Assembly: GCA_021229015.1 (NCBI GenBank)
Contig: CM037778.1
Span: forward strand, 82,503,842-82,567,841
Source: Solen grandis
Taxonomy: Eukaryota > Mollusca > Bivalvia > Adapedonta > Solenidae
DNA: 64,000 nucleotides
Reading direction: 5' to 3'
Position 1 is the first letter of the stretch. Each line of letters starts with the position of its first letter. A program made the position numbers and the translations under genes. Shown here one piece after another: positions 12,235-21,593 of the stretch. The notes under the pieces were generated by a model. That model did not search any database. It was not told the origin of the DNA and worked only from the letters and a program-made list of their open reading frames with translations.

Positions 12235-12670
12235 GAAATTATAAATACTATTTCTTCTTTGAAAAGAAACAAAAGTGCAGGTACCGACTCGGTTTTACCT
12301 GATTTCTTTATTGATACAAAACATTTTATTGCTCCATATTTGTATAAATATATTTTTTAAACTGATACCAAGTATTTTATTGTTCCTATATTTAAGAAAG
12401 GAGACATAAATAATCCCGCTTTCATTAATAAATCCAATGGCTAAAATATTCTCACTGTGTTTAAGAAATCATCTAAATACTTGGAGCAAAAATGAGCATA
12501 TACTCTTATGATATTCAATTTGGTTTCCATGACAAACGAAGTACAGTTGACTGTATTTTATCCTACATAGTTTTATTATACAGCGAATTGTATATAACAT
12601 TTTTTTTTTACTGTGCTTTAATTGATTACAAGTCTTGTTTTGATTTTGTTCCTTGCTGGGTATATTGACG
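12235..12670 (+). pseudogene. LINE reverse transcriptase fragment
   Basis: Frame-shifted pieces read SLKRNKSAGTDSVLPDFF, then IVPIFKKGDINNP, then NPMAKIFSLCLRN, then FGFHDKRSTVDCI, then a palm motif-A-like 'IDYKSCFDFV'. This order (fingers, 'P..KKGD..NP.NYR', 'FGF....ST', motif A) is that of a LINE-type RT. It contains stops and has no continuation past motif A. Confidence 0.65.
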
Positions 12671-13250
12671 CTCCAACAACTTCATTTAATACATCATTAG
12701 ATATATACGTCCTGAAAAATACATACACATAATGAATAAGATATAAAGCAGATTAATTTCAGCTTCGTCAGTATCTTTATATACCTATTTACCAAAAAAA
12801 CAACAACTTATATTAACATACATTTAACAATAATAATTATCACTGCCGGAATATAACAATGTGTATAGTAATTCACTTTAATTAATTAAAATACATATAA
12901 TACTAAAGGACATGGTTCAGTCAACCATCTTGCCGATCAAATCAGCTTAGACGTAACAAAGAATCTGATTGGATTAGCGCTGACAGGTAAGTGGTTCCCT
13001 AAAATTGACATACGTCAAATTGTAACTACAAAAGCCGGGTTTAAGCGGCATGTAAACAAACGCACGCCTCTAAAGCAAGTTTTGGGTTCCTTATCAATTG
13101 CCATATAAAATAATGAAAGTTTAAGGAAAAAAAAAATTTTTAAAATAGGTTTGGCAAAAATTACTACCAATAACCATCAATTAAACCATTAAGTTGTCTA
13201 TAGTTAATAAAGATTTAAACCCTGTGACTTGGCATTTAAAATAATAATAA
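12671..13250. other. no recognisable feature
   Basis: AT-rich. Nothing supported. Confidence 0.4.
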
Positions 13251-13251
13251 A

Positions 13252-13512
13252 AAAAAACAAGAGGGCCATGATGGCCCTAAATCGCTCACATGGTTATAAA
13301 TGAGCAGCATATGTTGGATTTTTCATATTGACCACATGACTCAAATTTGAACTTGTCCAAGATTTTATGGAGACAAATATTCTGACAAAGTTTCATGAAG
13401 ATTTACCTAAAAATATGGCCTCTAGAGTGTTAACAAGCCAAATATTTGACGACGGACGAAGGGTGATCACAAAAGCTCACCCTGAGCACGTTGTGCTCAG
13501 GTGAGCTAAAAA
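13252..13512 (+). repeat. bivalve-type repeat, short member
   Basis: It begins CAAGAGGGCCATGATGGCCC (itself a short palindrome) and runs through AATCGCTCACATGG. It contains one inverted copy of the 125-bp unit seen at 6915-7455 and ends with GAGCACGTTGTGCTCAGGTG then AGCTAAAAAA. The end carries the palindrome GAGCACGTTGTGCTC. Confidence 0.6.
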
Positions 13513-13689
13513 ATAACAAACCAATCTTAGATTCAGGTCCGGCGTCCGGACGTCAGCCGAAGGGATCTAATAATCCCTGTCAGATCTTTAACAGATATGA
13601 GATCTGGATGGCGGCGGGGGAGAGAAAATAGAATGCTCCAGTGGAGGCCCATCTTCGTCTCAACAAAGTCTCCTTCAGGATCATCTTGA

Positions 13690-14385
13690 TTTTTAGCTCA
13701 CCATGAGCACGTTGTGCTCAGGTTTTTAGGATCACCCTGCGTCCGTCATGCGTCGTCAACAATTTCCTTTAAATTACATCTCCTCTGAAACCGCTGGACA
13801 GAAATGGATTGAACTTGGCAGGGATGATCCTTGGGTGAACCTTCACTAAAGTTGCTAAAATAAACTTGATCTATGTAGAACTCTGGTTGCCATGGCAACA
13901 GAAAAAAAAACTATGACAACTTTGAAAATCATCTCCTTCAAAACTACTGGCCAGATTTCGAAATGTTTTAGTATAGATGTTCCTTGGGTAACCCTCTACC
14001 TGGGTAACCCTCTACCAATATTGCGCAAAAATTATTCTAATCCGTAAAAGACATGGCCGCCAGGGGCTGGGCTAATTTGCCTTATATGTATAAAGTGAAA
14101 CCTTTAAACGACATCTCTGAAACCACTGGACAGAATTTAATTAAATTTGGCAGAGATGATCCTTGGGTGAACCTTCACAAAATTTGCTAAAATAAATCTG
14201 ATCTATGTAAAACCCTGGTTGCATTGGCAATGGATAGAAATTAATTATGAAAACTTTAAAAATTATCTCCTTCAAAACTACTGGCAAGATTTCAAAATGA
14301 TTTAGTACAGATGTTCCTTGAGTAGCCCTATACTCAGGTGAGCGATATAGGGCCTTCTGTGGGCCTCTTTTTATGAATCGTTTGT
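13690..14385. repeat. related 'AGCTCACC..GTGAGCGATATAGGGCC' repeat
   Basis: It starts with TTTTTAGCTCACCATGAGCA and ends with CAGGTGAGCGATATAGGGCC, then TTCTGTGGGCCTCTTTTTA. Two internal half-units share 'TCTGAAACC(A/G)CTGGACAGAA..TTGGCAGGGATGATCCTTGGGTGAACCTTCAC'. It has the same terminal words as the element at 13252 but a different interior. Confidence 0.5.
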
Positions 14386-14412
14386 CGTTCTCATAATCCA
14401 TGGCAAATACTT

Positions 14413-16247
14413 CAGTTGAACTATAGAGGTCTTAAAGCAAATTATGATGAGCTTTCATTATTGTTGTCTTCACAATCTCCAGCCGTGGTCTGTCTTCAGG
14501 AAACACTTTTAAAAGAAAATGAATTTTAGAACGTGAGTACATTTTCAAACGGCTCAACTTTTCTGGTTAGAAATAATGTTCCTCATAGTATCATTGATTT
14601 AAATACTTATTTTCAGGCTATTGCACTTAGCGTGACTTTGCATAGAGTGATAACAATTTGCTCTATTCATATCCTCCAAATTCCTCTCTAAATTCAAGGG
14701 ACTTGGATAATCTTATTGACCAACTCCCTGAACCTTTTATGCTTTTGGGTGACTTCAATAGCCATAATACTTTATGGGGTTGTAATGACATTAATATGAA
14801 AGGTTAAATAGTAGAAGAATGTATCAATAAAAATGATTTATATATTTTTAATAATAAGTCTTCTACTTACTTTCATCCAGCTACTGGCCATTATTCGGCA
14901 TTTGATTTATCTCTTTGTCATCCAACTTTGTTTTTAGACTAAGACTGGAATGTGCATGATGATTTGTGTGGAAGTGACCACTTCCAAGTTATTCTTAAAA
15001 AACAAGCTTTTCTTAAAAAACTAGCTTTGATGATCGAATTCCTCGTTGGAATTTAAAAAAAAGGCAGATATGGGTAGTTTTCATCTTCAGTGTAACGAAA
15101 TTTTGAAATCCTCAAACATTTTAAATACTTGTGACAATATTGTCTCTTTTTCCTCTAAACTCCGTTCTATTGCAGAAAATCGTATTCAAAAGTTAATAAT
15201 TAAGGAAAATCATGATGAAATCAGAATTCTAAGGGCAAAGGCTCGCAAAGAAAATTCCTGGCGTGATTTTTCCAAATTAAATTAAAAAAATTAAAAATTT
15301 AAAATCCAATTCCTCAGTTACTCATTTAAATAATTCAAAAAATGATAAAGTTACAAACAAAAAACTTGAAAAAGATATTAAAACTCCTCTTCAAAATATT
15401 ACTCCCAAGAATTTCAAAAGATTAAAAGGGATTCAGAGAAACAGAGAAACAAATACCGAATTTTAATTCTTCCAATGATGAATCATATAATAAACCCTTT
15501 TCTTTAAATGAGCTTGGGGATTCTTTAAAAAAATCACATGATACTGCTGCAGGCCCTGATGAAATCCCATACCAATTACTACGAAATTTACCAAATTCTT
15601 CTTTGAGACTCTTATTGCAATTTTTTTAATAACACTTTGTCAACTGGTAGAGTTCCACCTTCATGGAAAGAAGCACTTATTATTCCGGTTCCAAAACCCG
15701 GTAAAGACCACATTAATCCTACAAATTATCGGCCTATTGCTTTAACCAGCTGCATCTGTAAAACACTCGAGAGAATGATAGATGCGTGACTTGTCTGGTT
15801 TTTAGAATCAAATAATTCAATTTTCAGTGTGGTTTCAGAAACCAGAGTAGTACGACGGACCATCTTGTTCGTCTGGAAAGTTTTATCCGTGATGCTTTTT
15901 TTAAACAGAACATCAAATAAGTGTACTTTTTAACTTTGAAAAAACATATAATACTACGTGGAAACATGGTATTATGAAAGACTTATACGACTTTGGTCTT
16001 AGAGGTTATTTACTTGAATTAATTAATAGTTTTTTGTTTTTTTTATCTGATAAACATTTTAAAGTTAAAACTTGATATACCCTGTCTGATAGCTGCAATC
16101 ATGAACAGGGAGTACCACAGGGAAGTATCCTCTCTGTTGCTATATTAAGCATTAAAATTAAAATCGTTAAATGTTTAAATCCGGGAGTTGATTGATAAGT
16201 TTAATTCTATTTATCTGTTATATTCTAAAAGTATGAACACCATCGAG
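14413..16247 (+). pseudogene. LINE, 5' half (endonuclease and RT), interrupted by the Polinton
   Basis: A plus-strand non-LTR retrotransposon. An apurinic endonuclease-like domain appears first (QLNYRGLKANYDELSLLL, VVCLQETLLKEN, LLGDFNSHNTLWG, later SDHFQVIL). The reverse transcriptase follows (AAGPDEIPYQLLRNLP, VPPSWKEALIIPVPKPGK, NYRPIALTSCICKTLERM, QGVPQGSIL). Stops and frameshifts are frequent. The RT stops abruptly at 16247 at the Polinton left end and resumes at 31600. Together with an RNase H domain in the 3' half, it resembles I-superfamily LINEs. The clade (Nimb or similar) is an inference. Confidence 0.8.
16242..16247. repeat. Polinton target-site duplication, left copy
   Basis: ATCGAG, repeated at 31600-31605. 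A 6-bp duplication is the Polinton/Maverick hallmark. Removing the element and one copy rejoins the LINE RT frame across CACCATCGAGCGTCATC. Confidence 0.93.
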
Positions 16248-16382
16248 AGTAGTATAGGTATTGAGCGTCCATGGCTCACTGCGGGTCTAACACACTTCAA
16301 AACCCAGACGCGCTAATCCGCGCGTCTGGCTTATCATGTGTAAAACCCCCAAAAAGCATACACGCTCAATACCTATACTACT
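16248..16382. repeat. terminal palindrome (hairpin) inside left TIR
   Basis: The 21-nt arms 16248-16268 and 16362-16382 are exact reverse complements. Within the 93-nt interior, ACACA/TGTGT (near 16290 and 16337) and the 9-bp stem at 16304-16329 can also pair, giving a long branched hairpin at each tip. The mirror copy is at 31465-31599. Confidence 0.85.
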
Positions 16383-16535
16383 ATTAGTTAAAAAAATCAA
16401 AAAAATCACACTAATGTAAAATCAAAAAAATCACACTAATGTAAAATTTAAAAAAAAACAACAATGAAAAAAATAAAGAAAATTATGTTTTTTCTTAAAC
16501 CATTTTTTACCACTCTGAATATGGAGGAGGGTTTT
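16248..16535 (+). repeat. Polinton left terminal inverted repeat (288 bp)
   Basis: Perfect reverse complement of 31312-31599. Looser similarity continues to about 16575, after a roughly 20-bp indel. Inside, the outermost 21 nt (16248-16268, AGTAGTATAGGTATTGAGCGT) recur inverted at 16362-16382. An inner 9-bp GC-rich stem CCAGACGCG/CGCGTCTGG (16304-16312, 16321-16329) closes an 8-nt loop. Next come two direct copies of 'AAAAAAATCACACTAATGTAAAAT'-type sequence (about 16396-16448). Confidence 0.96.
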
Positions 16536-16573
16536 AAAAAAAATTATACAGTTTTTATATTTTTGGATATTAT

Positions 16574-17536
16574 CTAGAACTCAGTTATCTGTAATTCTTG
16601 TTCATAAAAACTACCTATAATGTCTTCATCTTTTAAATCTTTTATTTTATAAGTAACAGGATTTGTATTTAAAACTTCTTCAATTACAAATATTTCTCTA
16701 GTCCAACGAGTAGTATAACCCTTTTCAAATTTACCTTTCTTTTTTGTTATTCTTACTCTATCTCCAACTTTAAATTTAGGTTTCTTAATTTTCTTTTCTT
16801 CTTCTGGATATAAATTTTCATACACTGTTAATGTATTTTCTGATTTACTTGCTTCAACAGGTGTCATTTTAATTGAAGAATGAATTGTATTATTATAATC
16901 TTTAACTAATTGATCTAATACATCATAATATTTAGTAGTTTCATGAGCAGTAAAATATTTAAACATATGTTGTTTCATAGTTCCTATCCAACGTTCTACT
17001 ACACTAGATTTTTCTTCATTCTCAGTTGAATATAATTTTATGTTATTATCATTTAATAATTCTTTTACTTGTCGATTATAAAATTCAGATCCTTTATCTG
17101 ACCAAATAAAAATTGGTTTTCTTTCTTCAAATAATGTTTTAAATGCTTCACTTACTGTTACTCCTGTTTTATTTTTCAATGGAATTAACCAACCATATTT
17201 ACTAAAAACATCTATAACTGCTAATAAATATTTATAGTGTTTATTTTGTTTTGAATATTGTTGCATATCTACTAAATCAACAGCCCATATTTTATCTATT
17301 GAATCAACAAAAACACGTCTTTTAGGAAATTTCTTTATAACTCTATGATGTAATTCATCAGCTAATTTATCCCCTTTGGTGAAACCATTTGTTCCTATAA
17401 ATCTATTTTTCTTAGATCCACACTCAGAACATTTAGCTTTTAACATTTGTCTATTATTGGTTGTTGTTACTTGTTCTACTGAATTATTTTCAGTATTCTT
17501 TTTACAACGTAAACAATATATTTTTGGGTGATCCAT
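16574..17536 (-). CDS. INT: Polinton integrase (retroviral-type rve)
   Basis: A 320-aa DDE integrase that inserts the element DNA into the genome with a 6-bp duplication. Residues 8-39 form a zinc ribbon (CLRC at 8-11, CSEC at 36-39). The catalytic core has D87 (WAVDLVD), D147 (WSDKGSEF) and E181 (SSVVERW). The C-terminal part (FKVGDRVRITKKKGKF, then TTRWTREIFVIEEV) is the SH3/chromo-like region of this family. The frame is open for 20 codons upstream, but MDHPK at 17536 is preferred because it directly precedes the zinc ribbon and carries the TTAAAAATG start context of neighbouring genes. The frame is intact. The stop lies just inside the left TIR extension, and the gene is divergent from the zinc-ribbon gene with about 17 bp between starts. 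Confidence 0.95.
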   Translation of the reverse strand: MDHPKIYCLRCKKNTENNSVEQVTTTNNRQMLKAKCSECGSKKNRFIGTNGFTKGDKLADELHHRVIKKFPKRRVFVDSIDKIWAVDLVDMQQYSKQNKHYKYLLAVIDVFSKYGWLIPLKNKTGVTVSEAFKTLFEERKPIFIWSDKGSEFYNRQVKELLNDNNIKLYSTENEEKSSVVERWIGTMKQHMFKYFTAHETTKYYDVLDQLVKDYNNTIHSSIKMTPVEASKSENTLTVYENLYPEEEKKIKKPKFKVGDRVRITKKKGKFEKGYTTRWTREIFVIEEVLNTNPVTYKIKDLKDEDIIGSFYEQELQITEF

Positions 17537-17553
17537 TTTTAATGATAAAAAAA

Positions 17554-17778
17554 ATGGAAGGAAAAATCTGTAAAAAATGTGGTGAATATAAAACATATAA
17601 TAATTATTACAAAGAATCTAAAGCCCCTGATGGGTTAAAAGCAAAATGTAAAAAATGTTTATACTTTGTTAAAAGAGATCATCGAGAAAGAAACAAAGAA
17701 AAATATAAACAATCTTATAAAGAGTTTATGGAAAGAAATCCAGATTATCAAAGTAATTATTATTTTAGAAATAAATAA
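17554..17778 (+). CDS. small zinc-ribbon protein
   Basis: About 74 aa with two CxxC pairs (CKKCGEYKTYNNYYKES, then AKCKKCLYF) followed by a basic, Lys/Arg/Tyr-rich tail. The pattern resembles the small zinc-ribbon domains found beside phage and viral HNH nucleases, but no catalytic motif is visible, so the role is unknown; nucleic-acid binding is plausible. The start at 17554 (MEGKICKKC) is chosen because GATAAAAAAAATGG fits the element-wide start context. 17542 is an alternative. It lies head-to-head with the integrase, and the two share the upstream region. The polymerase follows 25 bp downstream of the stop on the same strand. Confidence 0.7.
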   Translation: MEGKICKKCGEYKTYNNYYKESKAPDGLKAKCKKCLYFVKRDHRERNKEKYKQSYKEFMERNPDYQSNYYFRNK

Positions 17779-17802
17779 TAATTAAAAATGTATTCTATAA
17801 AA

Positions 17803-19017
17803 ATGGTCGAGAAAAAATCTAAATCATTTAAAGATATTATTAGTGAAAATATAATTAATGATATAGATGGAGAGAATATAACTAAATATATTAAGTTATT
17901 AAGAAAAAGAATAGTTATTAATCACTTTCCTTTGAAAATAAAAATAATAATAACAAGTGAATTTTCAACCCCTTTAGCATTTGATATAATAGAAAGTCAT
18001 TACTCTCACCCTGCTCAAGTTATTCAAACACAAAATAATATAAAAGAATTCTATAATAGTTTAATAGATAAATTTGAAGCTTGGGTAGATAAATTTCAAG
18101 AAAGAGGATCTGGTTTTGTTTTTAGAAATATTAAAAGTGTAGAAGTAAAACAATATAAATATGATTATCAGAAAGCTTCATCTTATATACCTCTTCAATT
18201 TAAATCAAATAATATTATTAATGTTAAAAATAAAAATGATAACAAATGTTTTCTCTGGGCAATACTATCAAAGTTATTCCCTGCAGATGATAACAAAGAA
18301 AGAGTGACAAAATATAAACCATATGAAAATAAACTTAATATGGATGGGATTGAATATCCAGTTAAAATAAAAGATATTCCAAAAGTAGAGAGACAAAATA
18401 ATATATCTATAAATGTTTTTGCATTAGAAGATCAATCTAATAAACAATCTTTATATCCAGTTTATGTTTCAAACTATGCTACGCAGCTGGACTCTGTCCA
18501 CAATGAAAGTGAAAATAGTGCAGAGCAGCCGTTCCGTGTAGTTGATCTCTTATACATTGAAAGTAATGAAAATACCCATTATTGTTTAATTAAAAATTTA
18601 GATAGTTTTAAGTATGACAAGAATAAACATAAATCATTTACATGTAGAAATTGTTTACAAGGATTTCAAAGAGAAATAACATTAATTAATCATAAAGAAA
18701 TATGTTATGATAATGAACATTGTAAATCTATAATGCCTGAACCAGGAAAAAATATTCTTAAATTTAAAAATTACCATTTCAAAAATAAATTACCATTTGT
18801 TATATATTCTGATTTTGAATCAAATAATATTCCATTATCTACTACTAAACCAAATCCTAATGAATCTTACACAAATAAAATATTTAAACAAGAAGTAAAT
18901 AGTTATGGAATATATGTTAAATCTGATTATCCAAATATATATAAATCACAATACTTTTCATATGTTGGAAATGATGCAATAGAAAAATATGTAGAAAAAG
19001 TAATAAAAAAAAAATGA
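17803..19017 (+). CDS. PolB N-terminal open segment (exonuclease I part)
   Basis: The longest intact piece of the polymerase, 404 codons from 17803. It contains the N-terminal domain, 'KCFLWAILSKLFP', the CxxC..H..C zinc finger and exonuclease motif I (SDFES). It terminates at a TGA just after ten consecutive A residues, where a one-base slip would keep reading into further polymerase-like sequence. A dispersed GC-rich palindromic module at about 18477-18545 is read in frame here as 'ATQLDSVHNESENSAEQPFR'. Confidence 0.75.
   Translation: MVEKKSKSFKDIISENIINDIDGENITKYIKLLRKRIVINHFPLKIKIIITSEFSTPLAFDIIESHYSHPAQVIQTQNNIKEFYNSLIDKFEAWVDKFQERGSGFVFRNIKSVEVKQYKYDYQKASSYIPLQFKSNNIINVKNKNDNKCFLWAILSKLFPADDNKERVTKYKPYENKLNMDGIEYPVKIKDIPKVERQNNISINVFALEDQSNKQSLYPVYVSNYATQLDSVHNESENSAEQPFRVVDLLYIESNENTHYCLIKNLDSFKYDKNKHKSFTCRNCLQGFQREITLINHKEICYDNEHCKSIMPEPGKNILKFKNYHFKNKLPFVIYSDFESNNIPLSTTKPNPNESYTNKIFKQEVNSYGIYVKSDYPNIYKSQYFSYVGNDAIEKYVEKVIKKK
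18477..18545. repeat. dispersed GC-rich palindromic module A (in PolB)
   Basis: GCTACGCAGCTGGACTCTGT, then later GTGCAGAGCAGCCGTTCCGT, inside the polymerase frame. The GGAC/GTCC centre matches the other modules. Confidence 0.8.
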
Positions 19018-19262
19018 ATTAAAAAACTGAATTGGTTTTGAAAAACAATTAATAATAGAAGAAATATTTTTATAAGGTTAATTTTTCCTTTTCTAATTGA
19101 AGAACTTAAAATATGAAGATAATTATAATAAAGTAAAACTTCTTTCAAAAATTAAAAATTATAAAAAATTAAGATTCTTAGATTCTTATAGATTTATGAG
19201 TAAAGGGTTATCAGATATAGCTAAATCAATAGATGAATTTCCTATTTTAGAAAAAGAGTTTA

Positions 19263-20009
19263 ATGGAGATATTTCAAAAAAAAATATATGAATATGTAGA
19301 TTCCATAGAAAAATTAAATGAAACACAATTACCAGATATTAAAGAATTTTATTCTACATTAACTCAAACAACAATTACGGGTAAAGAATATCAACATGCT
19401 CAAAAAGTTTTCTCTCATTATAAATGTAAATCTTTAAAAGATTATCATGAATTATATTTAAAAACAGATGTTTTAATCTTAGCTGATGCGTTTGAAAAAT
19501 TTAGAAGTTTTTTCTTAAAACACCACAATATAGATCCTTGTTATTGTTATTCTGCTCCAGGATTAACATGGCAATGTGGACTAAAATATACTGGAGTAGA
19601 GTTAGAATTATTAACTGATATAGATATGTTACAAATGTTTGAGAAAGGAATAAGAGGAGGATTTTCAGGAGTATTAGGCCCTAGACATGTAAAAGCTTTT
19701 AATAAACATACTCCTAACTATCATGGTAATGGAAATAGAATTATAGATGAATATGAAAAAAATAAAGCTTTAGAAATATTAAAGAATGGAGGAGATTTAA
19801 ATGAATTCTTTGAAGAAATTTTTTTATTATATTTAGATGCGAATAATCTTTATGGATGGGCAATGTCTCAACCTCTTCCAACCAAAGATTTTAAATGGGA
19901 AAAAGATCCTAATTATTATAAAGATATTATAAAATGTAATGCAAAGCAGCCGGACAAAGTCCGTAGAGGTTGTATAGTAGAATGTGATTTGAAGAATCAG
20001 ATTGGTTAA
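19263..20009 (+). CDS. PolB central open segment (exo III and palm motif A)
   Basis: An open frame of about 248 codons covering the exonuclease III-type motif, YSAPGLTW, GIRGGFSGVLGPRH and palm motif A (LYLDANNLYGW). It overlaps the preceding small fragment (19097-19291) in another frame at an A9 run. The GC-rich module at 19941-19968 is read in frame near its end as AKQPDKVRRG. After 'CDL' the frame breaks, and EESDWLKKYLNL appears in another frame, so a section between them is missing compared with the family. Confidence 0.75.
   Translation: MEIFQKKIYEYVDSIEKLNETQLPDIKEFYSTLTQTTITGKEYQHAQKVFSHYKCKSLKDYHELYLKTDVLILADAFEKFRSFFLKHHNIDPCYCYSAPGLTWQCGLKYTGVELELLTDIDMLQMFEKGIRGGFSGVLGPRHVKAFNKHTPNYHGNGNRIIDEYEKNKALEILKNGGDLNEFFEEIFLLYLDANNLYGWAMSQPLPTKDFKWEKDPNYYKDIIKCNAKQPDKVRRGCIVECDLKNQIG
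19941..19968. repeat. dispersed GC-rich palindromic module B (in PolB)
   Basis: GCAAAGCAGCCGGACAAAGT, then CCGTAGAG. Palindromic core CGGACAAAGTCCG. Confidence 0.85.
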
Positions 20010-20328
20010 AGAAATATTTAAATTTAAAAACAAGAATAAAATAATTCTTTCTATGGAAAACTTTAGAAAATATAAGAGGAAGAAATGAATTAATCTACTT
20101 ACCAATAGAGAAGAAGTAAGAAAATATATAAATAAACCTAATTTTAAAGATTCAGTTATATTCAATGATAATCTTGTTGCAATTGTAAATAATGTTACTT
20201 CAGTTACATTTAATAAACCTATTTATTTAGGACAAGCAATTTTAGATTATTCTAAATTATTAATGTATAACTTTTATTATGATGTTGTTAATGAACTATG
20301 GGAAAAGAATGAACTTGTTGCTTCAGAT

Positions 20329-21211
20329 TCAGTTTTAGGTGATACTCCAATAATACTAAGATATAAAAACAAAATATATATTGATAAGATAGAAGATATT
20401 ACAGATGAATATGAATATTCAAATGGTAAATTTTATTGTAAACTTATAAATTTAGAAGTTTGGACGAGTAAAGGATTTGTTAAATTAAAAACTGTAATTA
20501 AACATGAAACAGAAAAAGAAATTTTTAGAGTTGTTACACCAGTAGGATTTGTTGATGTAACAGAAGATCATTCTCTAATAAAAGATGATAATGAAATTAT
20601 TAAAAGAAATTTTTAGAGTATAAAAATAGTAAAATTAAGAATTTTTAAAATTAGAACCAACAACTTTAGAAGAGAAAAAAGCTTTTATTGAAGGATTCTT
20701 TTTAGCAGATGGATCTAGTGGAATTTATCCAAAAAACTATGGTTGGTGTTTATGTAATCAAGACTTAAAATTTTAAATAAATGTTTAAAAAAGTTTATAA
20801 ATTCCCAAAGGAAATTAAAAAGGAATTTTTGAAAAATTTTATACTGATAAAAAAGAAAAATATATTCCTTATAAAATTCTTAATAAAGACTATAATTATA
20901 GATTATTCTTCTTTAGAGGATTTTACCAAGGAGATGGATATAAGAAAGGAAAGAAATCAAATTTCTCTTTTTCACAAAAAAGTAAAATTACATTTTCATG
21001 TTTACATTATCTTATAACATCTCTAGGATATAATGCCAACATTAATACAAGAATAGATAAACCAAATATATTCCATTTATTCATAACAAAAAAAGAACAA
21101 ATTGCTACAGTAAAAAAGATAATACCGTTAGGAAAAGAAAAAAGAATAGTATATGATTTATCTACAGAAACTGGGGATTTTAATTGTGGATTTCCATTAA
21201 TCGTAAAAAAT
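20329..21211 (+). other. pol-c-type intein with LAGLIDADG endonuclease (frameshifted)
   Basis: A protein-splicing insert sits between the D and T of the polymerase DTD motif: the N-extein ends ..LVASD at 20328 and the C-extein resumes TDSIFLSI at 21212. Visible intein blocks: block A SVLGDTPIIL (Ser1), block B VTEDHSLI (TxxH), LAGLIDADG motif 1 FIEGFFLADGSS (about 20684), motif 2 FFRGFYQGDGYKKG (about 20912), block F KRIVYDLSTETGDF, block G GFPLIVKN followed by Thr+1. The length of 883 bp (3n+1) and stops at 20614-20616 and about 20776 show frameshifts, so it cannot splice as written. The penultimate residue is Lys, not the usual His. The endonuclease would promote homing into intein-free alleles. 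Confidence 0.85.
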
Positions 21212-21428
21212 ACTGATAGTATCTTCTTATCAATAACAACAAAAGATGTTTATAAAGATTTAGAAAAAATAAAAGATGAACATCTAGATACTTCGGACTA
21301 TCCTAAAGATCATCCACTTCATTCACAAAAAAATAAAAAAGTAATTGGAAAATTTAAAGATGAATTAAATGGAAAAATTATGAATGAAATAGTTTTCTTA
21401 AGAAGTAAAGCTTATTCTTTTACTTTAA

Positions 21429-21466
21429 GTGAAACACTACGGACTTTGTCCGGCTGCGTAGCACAA
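21429..21466. repeat. dispersed GC-rich palindromic module C (in PolB)
   Basis: Inverse orientation of module B: GTGAAACACTACGGACTTTG, then TCCGGCTGCGTAGCAC. CTACG/CGTAG and GGAC/GTCC arms can pair. Confidence 0.85.
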
Positions 21467-21593
21467 CAGGAAATAAAGAAATTAAAAGGAATAGGAACAA
21501 CAACAATAACTAAAAAAAAATTATGATATAAAATTTATTTAAAAAAAACCATTTGATGATAAAAGATATATATGTGAAAATGGAATAGATACT

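Noticed and set aside
15046..15285. Separate small gene with basic peptide
   Set aside because: It lies between the endonuclease and RT parts of the decayed LINE and is best read as part of that element.
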